From JACDBE01 sp963714055 (GTDB lineage Bacteria > Actinomycetota > Acidimicrobiia > Spongiisociales > UBA5794): a stretch of 64,000 nucleotides of DNA. Positions 59,440 through 64,000 of this stretch are shown one piece after another. Made by a program: the position numbers and the translations under genes. The notes beneath the pieces were generated by a model, which did no database searches, was not told the DNA's origin, and was given only the letters and a program-made list of their open reading frames with translations. Position 1 is the first letter of the stretch. Each line of letters starts with the position of its first letter. The stretch lies in contig OY970227.1 in the NCBI GenBank assembly GCA_963714055.1, forward strand, positions 682,001-746,000, read 5' to 3'.

Positions 59440-59988
59440 ATGAGCGTCAACCGCTTCGTTGCGTTGCTTCGCGGCATCAACGTCGGAGGCCGTAACCAGA
59501 TCGCGATGGCGGACCTGCGGGACGCTTTCGAAGCCGAGGGCTACCGGGATCCCAGGACCTACATCTCATCCGGCAACGTCTTGTTCGAGTCGGACTCGCC
59601 GCGGGGCTCACTCGAGAAGGAACTCGAGGCGATGCTGGAACGCCGGCTTGGCGTCTCGTTGGTTGTGGTCGTTCGATCACATCGCCAGATCCGCAACCTC
59701 GTCGACCGGTCGCCGGAGGGGTTTGGAGACGAGCCCGACCTGTACCACTCGGACGTGATCTTCCTCAAGTCCCCGCTCACCCCGAAACGGGCGATGCGGG
59801 TCGTCGACGTCCGGGAGGGTGTCGACCAGGCCTGGCCGGGGACCGGGGTCCTCTACTTCGCTCGCCTGAGCGCCCGTCGAACCCAGAGCAAGATGAGCAG
59901 CATCGTCGGCACACCGGAGTACCGGATGATGACGATCCGGAGTTGGAGCACGACGTCCAAGCTGCTCGGCCTCTTGGACGAGCGTTAG
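59440..59988 (+). CDS. DUF1697-family protein
   Basis: The 182-residue protein matches DUF1697 from its first residues: VNRFVALLRGINVGGRNQIAMADLRDAFEAEGYRDPRTYISSGNVLFES, in outline the family's invariant L-R-G-I-N-V-G-G and Y-I-x-S-G-N-V-x-F signatures, then SKMSSIVGTPEYRMMTIRSWSTTSKLLGLL. The fold is ferredoxin-like and the function is unknown. ATG 59440 is used. The frame is open 18 bp upstream. Confidence 0.9.
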   Translation: MSVNRFVALLRGINVGGRNQIAMADLRDAFEAEGYRDPRTYISSGNVLFESDSPRGSLEKELEAMLERRLGVSLVVVVRSHRQIRNLVDRSPEGFGDEPDLYHSDVIFLKSPLTPKRAMRVVDVREGVDQAWPGTGVLYFARLSARRTQSKMSSIVGTPEYRMMTIRSWSTTSKLLGLLDER

Positions 59989-60046
59989 CTGCCGGACCAA
60001 CCGCCCTCGCATCGAGCGGGGATTGCAGCCGTGAGACCAGCCCCGG

Positions 60047-60877
60047 TCAGACGGGTACGGCGAGTTCGACGGTCAGCCCGTCGGAGGCGCTGCCTCCCAT
60101 CACCCCCAGCTGCTGATCGGCGCCGTCGGCGAACACCATGTCCGACTCCAGGCTGAGCTCCGCCAGGTTGGCCACGCTCTGTTCGTAGCCTGCCGTGGCG
60201 TACACCTCGTTGCTGACGTCCTCGGGAAAGGCCAGCTGTGAGGTGGCGATCGGGTCGCCGCCGCCGGTGGCATCGGCGAGGCTGGCGTACACCTCGAAGT
60301 GGGCGTGCGGCCAGCGACCCGGGTAGCAGGCGGGGAAGATCGAGGTGAAGGTCACCGTGCCGTCCGCATCGGCCTCCTGGACACCGCGCAGGTAGTTCTC
60401 GTTGGTGACGCCTTCGGAGTACAGCGAGTAGCGGCCCTCACGATCGCAGTGCCACAGGTAGACGGCGGCTCCGGCGAGCGGGGCGCACCCGGCGGCGAGG
60501 TCCTGCATGGCGAGCCGGATGGTCAGCGGCACCCCCTCGGCCACCGTGGTCGACGAGCCGAAGCTCGAGGTGATGTCGGCGCGGACGATCCCGCTTTCGG
60601 AGAGCACATCGGGCCCGTTGGAGCCGTCGCCCGGGAATGGACCGGCGGTCTCCTCGGGGATGTCGTCGCAGGCGCCGCCGGCGGCCGCCGCCGATGTGCC
60701 ACCGGCGCCCCCACTCGTGGTCGAGGCCGAGACCAGGTCGTCGGCGCAGCCGGCGATGGCCAGCAAACCGGTGATCCCGGCGAGCCGCAACAGGGTCCGC
60801 CGTTCCACCAGCGTCGACAGATCGAAGGCCAGGCCCCGGTCGAAGATCTCGGTTTCGTGGTCATGATGGCGCTGCAT
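60047..60877 (-). CDS. Exported lipoprotein-type intradiol dioxygenase
   Basis: The 276-residue protein has a Tat-like signal (ERRTLLRLAG) ending in a lipobox with Cys44 (AIAGC), then a Gly/Ala-rich spacer. The core shows the iron-site regions of intradiol ring-cleavage dioxygenases: EETAGPFPGDGSNG, AAVYLWHCDREGRYSLYSEG, NENYLRGVQ (Tyr ligand) and FPACYPGRWPHAHFEVY (Tyr and two His). Extracellular members are reported from actinobacteria acting on lignin-type aromatics. The substrate here is not known. ATG 60877 follows GGGAAGG. Confidence 0.85.
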   Translation of the reverse strand: MQRHHDHETEIFDRGLAFDLSTLVERRTLLRLAGITGLLAIAGCADDLVSASTTSGGAGGTSAAAAGGACDDIPEETAGPFPGDGSNGPDVLSESGIVRADITSSFGSSTTVAEGVPLTIRLAMQDLAAGCAPLAGAAVYLWHCDREGRYSLYSEGVTNENYLRGVQEADADGTVTFTSIFPACYPGRWPHAHFEVYASLADATGGGDPIATSQLAFPEDVSNEVYATAGYEQSVANLAELSLESDMVFADGADQQLGVMGGSASDGLTVELAVPV

Positions 60878-61002
60878 GGCTGCCTTCCCGGTCGGTGACC
60901 ATGCCCGAGGACGATACGTCAGGATCCTGGGAACCGGCTGTCAGTCACCTCCGATCTGCCTGCCGATGTTTACGCCCGGGCCCGATGTGGGAGAATGAGC
61001 CC

Positions 61003-61305
61003 ATGGTTGGATTCAAATCAGGAGTCATCATCGGGTTGGGCGTCGGGTACGTGCTCGGAGCCCGTGCTGGGCGGGAGCGCTACCTGCAGATCACGGAGGC
61101 GTGGACCAACATCCGCGGCGACGAGCGGGTCGGCGCCGTGGTCGACAAGGCGGCCGGCATCATGGCGGCACCGAGCGAACAGGTGCGCGAGATGATCGGC
61201 GACGGTCTGCGCTCGGTGAGCGACGCAGTCGATTCGGCCGTCGACGCGGTCGATCCAGATACCGTGGTCGACTCCGACGCAGACACCGACACCGCAAGCG
61301 CATAG
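61003..61305 (+). CDS. YtxH-like small protein
   Basis: The 100-residue protein has one Gly-rich N-terminal membrane segment (SGVIIGLGVGYVLGARAGRERY) and a helical tail ending in acidic repeats (VDAVDPDTVVDSDADTD). The G-x-G-x-G-Y-V-L-G-x-R-A-G-R-x-R-Y signature is common in actinobacteria. The role is unknown. ATG 61003 follows GTGGGAGAA. Its last 60 bp are duplicated downstream. Confidence 0.75.
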   Translation: MVGFKSGVIIGLGVGYVLGARAGRERYLQITEAWTNIRGDERVGAVVDKAAGIMAAPSEQVREMIGDGLRSVSDAVDSAVDAVDPDTVVDSDADTDTASA

Positions 61306-61386
61306 CCGGGGCCTTCGACGCGGTCGATCCAGATACCGTGGTCGACTCCGCTCAGACACCGACACCGCAAGCGATAGCCGGGGCCT

Positions 61387-61388
<2 letters not shown>
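61243..61388. repeat. Direct tandem duplication (74 and 72 bp)
   Basis: Copy 1 (61243-61316) covers the 3' end of the YtxH-like gene plus GCCGGGGCCTTC. Copy 2 (61317-61388) follows without a gap, differing by a few bases and a net loss of 2 bp. Copy 2 ends on the sigA stop codon, so the convergent gene now ends at the repeat edge. Confidence 0.9.
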
Positions 61389-62517
<1,129 letters not shown>

Positions 62518-62599
62518 GCCCTCACCTGCCTCGGCACCGCTCCGTCCCTCGACACGGTACCGGCTCCCACCGCCCGGTGGAACGGGTTCGCCGGCAGGG

Positions 62600-64000
62600 T
62601 CAATCCAGCACGGTGGCGCTGCGGATGCGGTCGCGCTCCCGCTGCAACACGATCAGCTCGCCGACCAGGTCCGACGGCGTGTCACCCGCTGCCTCGGCCG
62701 CCTCGATGGCACGATGGATCCGGGACGCCTCCGCCTCCACCCGCTCCAGCCGCAGCTTACGGACGACATCGTCGGCGTCACCGAGCGGCGCCTTTTCGAG
62801 GGCGGCGCGGCGCAGGAACGCAGCGAGGTCGTCGTCGGCACCGTCGAGGAGCCTGCCCAGGTTCGGGTCATCGCCGGCCGGGAGCGCCGAGATGGCCGGG
62901 CCCACCAGCTCGAACCCGGCGCGGTGGCGAGGAACGGCGAACCACTCGGCATCGACGTCATGGCGGCGCACCCCCGGGTCGTTGGCCAGCACCAGGCGCA
63001 GCAGCTCGCGCTCGGCCCGCTCCTGGGCGGTCGTCGGCGGCGCGGTGGCGCGGATCGCCGACGCCGGCACCGCCCCTTCCGGTTGGGCGGCGCGGGTGAT
63101 GACGGCTCGGTCGACCCCGGTGCGTCGGGCCACCCGGTCGACGTAACCGGAGCGAACCGCCGGATCGGGGTGGAGCCTGATGAGGCGGGCGGCCGCCGTG
63201 GCCGCCTTCACCTTGGCCTCCGGCTCCGCCATGTCGTAACCGTCCAGCTCGCGGTCGAGGCGGAACTGAAGCAGTGGCACCGACTCCTCGACGGCGGTGA
63301 TCAGCGCGTCCCCCAGGCCCTCCTGGAGTAGGTCGGCAGGGTCACGCCCGTCGGGGAATCGAGCCATGCGCAGGTCGAGGTCGCCGGGCACCGAGCGATC
63401 GAAGCCGCGCAGCGCGGCGCCGGTGCCGGCGGCGTCGCTGTCGAAGGCGAGCACGACCCGGTTGCTGAACCTGCGGAGCAGGTCGAGGTGCTCCTCACCG
63501 AGGGCGGTACCGCAGGTGGCGACCGCAATCGGATGGCCGGCGAGGTGGAAGGCGATGACATCCGTGTAGCCCTCCACCACGACCGCCCGGTCGCCGCGGA
63601 CGATCTCCGACTTCGCCCGGTCGAGCCCATAGAGCAGCCGCGACTTGTGGTAGATCGGCGTCTCCTGGGTGTTGAGATACTTGGGCCCGTCGCCCTCCAG
63701 GTCGCGGGCCCCGAACCCCACCGGGTCTCCGCGCAGGTCGGTGATGGGGAACATCAACCGTCCCCGAAAGCGGTCGATCAGGCGGCCGTGTGAGGACCGG
63801 GAGCCGAGCCCCGCCTGCTGGATCGTCACCGGCTCGTGTCCCTTGGCGGTGAGGTGGGTGACCAGGGTGTCCCACGCCGGCGGGGAGTACCCGAGGGAGA
63901 ACCGATCGACCACGGCTCCGTCGTAGCCCCGGCCCCGCAGGTAGCTGCGCGCCGACCCGGCGTCATCGCCGGTCTTCAGGCGCTCGTGGTAGAAGGCGAC
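62600..64000 (-). CDS. dnaG: DNA primase DnaG (5' end beyond the window)
   Basis: The visible 466 residues cover the catalytic core and C-terminus. The entering frame reads VAFYHERLKTGDDAGSARSY and LRGRGYDGAVVDRFSLGYSP, followed by RGRLMFPITDLRGDPVGFGA, KYLNTQETPIYHKS, the TOPRIM motifs AVVVEGYTDVIAFH (Glu) and VVLAFDSDAAGT (Asp-x-Asp), and a helical DnaB-binding region at the end. The N-terminal zinc-binding domain lies outside. The gene runs toward sigA, as in the macromolecular-synthesis operon. Confidence 0.96.
   Translation of the reverse strand, partial: VAFYHERLKTGDDAGSARSYLRGRGYDGAVVDRFSLGYSPPAWDTLVTHLTAKGHEPVTIQQAGLGSRSSHGRLIDRFRGRLMFPITDLRGDPVGFGARDLEGDGPKYLNTQETPIYHKSRLLYGLDRAKSEIVRGDRAVVVEGYTDVIAFHLAGHPIAVATCGTALGEEHLDLLRRFSNRVVLAFDSDAAGTGAALRGFDRSVPGDLDLRMARFPDGRDPADLLQEGLGDALITAVEESVPLLQFRLDRELDGYDMAEPEAKVKAATAAARLIRLHPDPAVRSGYVDRVARRTGVDRAVITRAAQPEGAVPASAIRATAPPTTAQERAERELLRLVLANDPGVRRHDVDAEWFAVPRHRAGFELVGPAISALPAGDDPNLGRLLDGADDDLAAFLRRAALEKAPLGDADDVVRKLRLERVEAEASRIHRAIEAAEAAGDTPSDLVGELIVLQRERDRIRSATVLD

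Overview
The window is GC-rich bacterial DNA that I read as actinobacterial, possibly from the Acidimicrobiia. The reasons are frequent GTG and TTG starts, an F420-type (LLM-class) oxidoreductase, no rRNA genes, and a primary sigma factor (SigA/RpoD) gene next to dnaG. No species can be named from sequence alone.

Layout. 0.5-7.0 kb: a two-part lipoprotein gene, then a four-gene MacB-type export operon (fusion protein, ATPase, permease, second fusion protein) with stop/start overlaps, then an NTF2-fold protein. 7.2-22 kb: mostly single genes (reductases, VOC protein, peptidase E, methyltransferase, PadR/membrane pair, nitroreductase, wHTH/Hsp20 pair, lipase) mixed with insertion-sequence remnants. 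22-27 kb: gene fragments beside a partial tRNA-Asn, two membrane proteins and a glycogen-branching-type enzyme. 27-40.7 kb: a conflict-system-like neighbourhood. It holds a Rossmann-like protein divergent from a hydrolase / TRAFs-binding-like trypsin-fold protease / M15 peptidase operon, a TIR-transmembrane protein, a frameshifted DUF4071 (TRAFs-binding) protein, a sulfotransferase with a Stealth-like fragment, a TIR-transmembrane protein with 16 nearly identical WD40 repeats, and a Clp-N/HTH regulator with a clear promoter/operator. 41-54 kb: a redox operon, several alpha/beta hydrolases, a frameshifted LuxR-type ATPase regulator and an intact cyclase-STAND-TPR protein. 54-58.5 kb: a candidate nucleotidyltransferase toxin-antitoxin pair and two more hydrolase genes. 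58.5-64 kb: tRNA-Asn, core-like genes, sigA and dnaG (cut by the window end).

The 7-58.5 kb stretch looks like layered insertions downstream of tRNA-Asn(GTT) at 58.54 kb. Partial copies of the tRNA 3' half lie at 22.0 and 54.04 kb and a shorter trace at 7.33 kb. Each carries the same flanking module (TTGTGCC/TGTGCC pair plus a terminator-like hairpin), and the module alone recurs at 26.9, 39.75 and 54.17 kb, with a rearranged copy at 10.9 kb. No integrase gene remains in the window.

The strongest candidate for an undescribed system is the 27.1-31.0 kb cassette. Its protease carries an N-terminal region resembling the TRAFs-binding repeats of the DUF4071 protein encoded 3 kb away. It is tightly coupled to a lipase-like hydrolase and a signal-less peptidoglycan peptidase, a plausible activate-and-lyse set. 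Several accessory genes carry single-base frameshifts. Whether these reflect decay or assembly error cannot be decided here.
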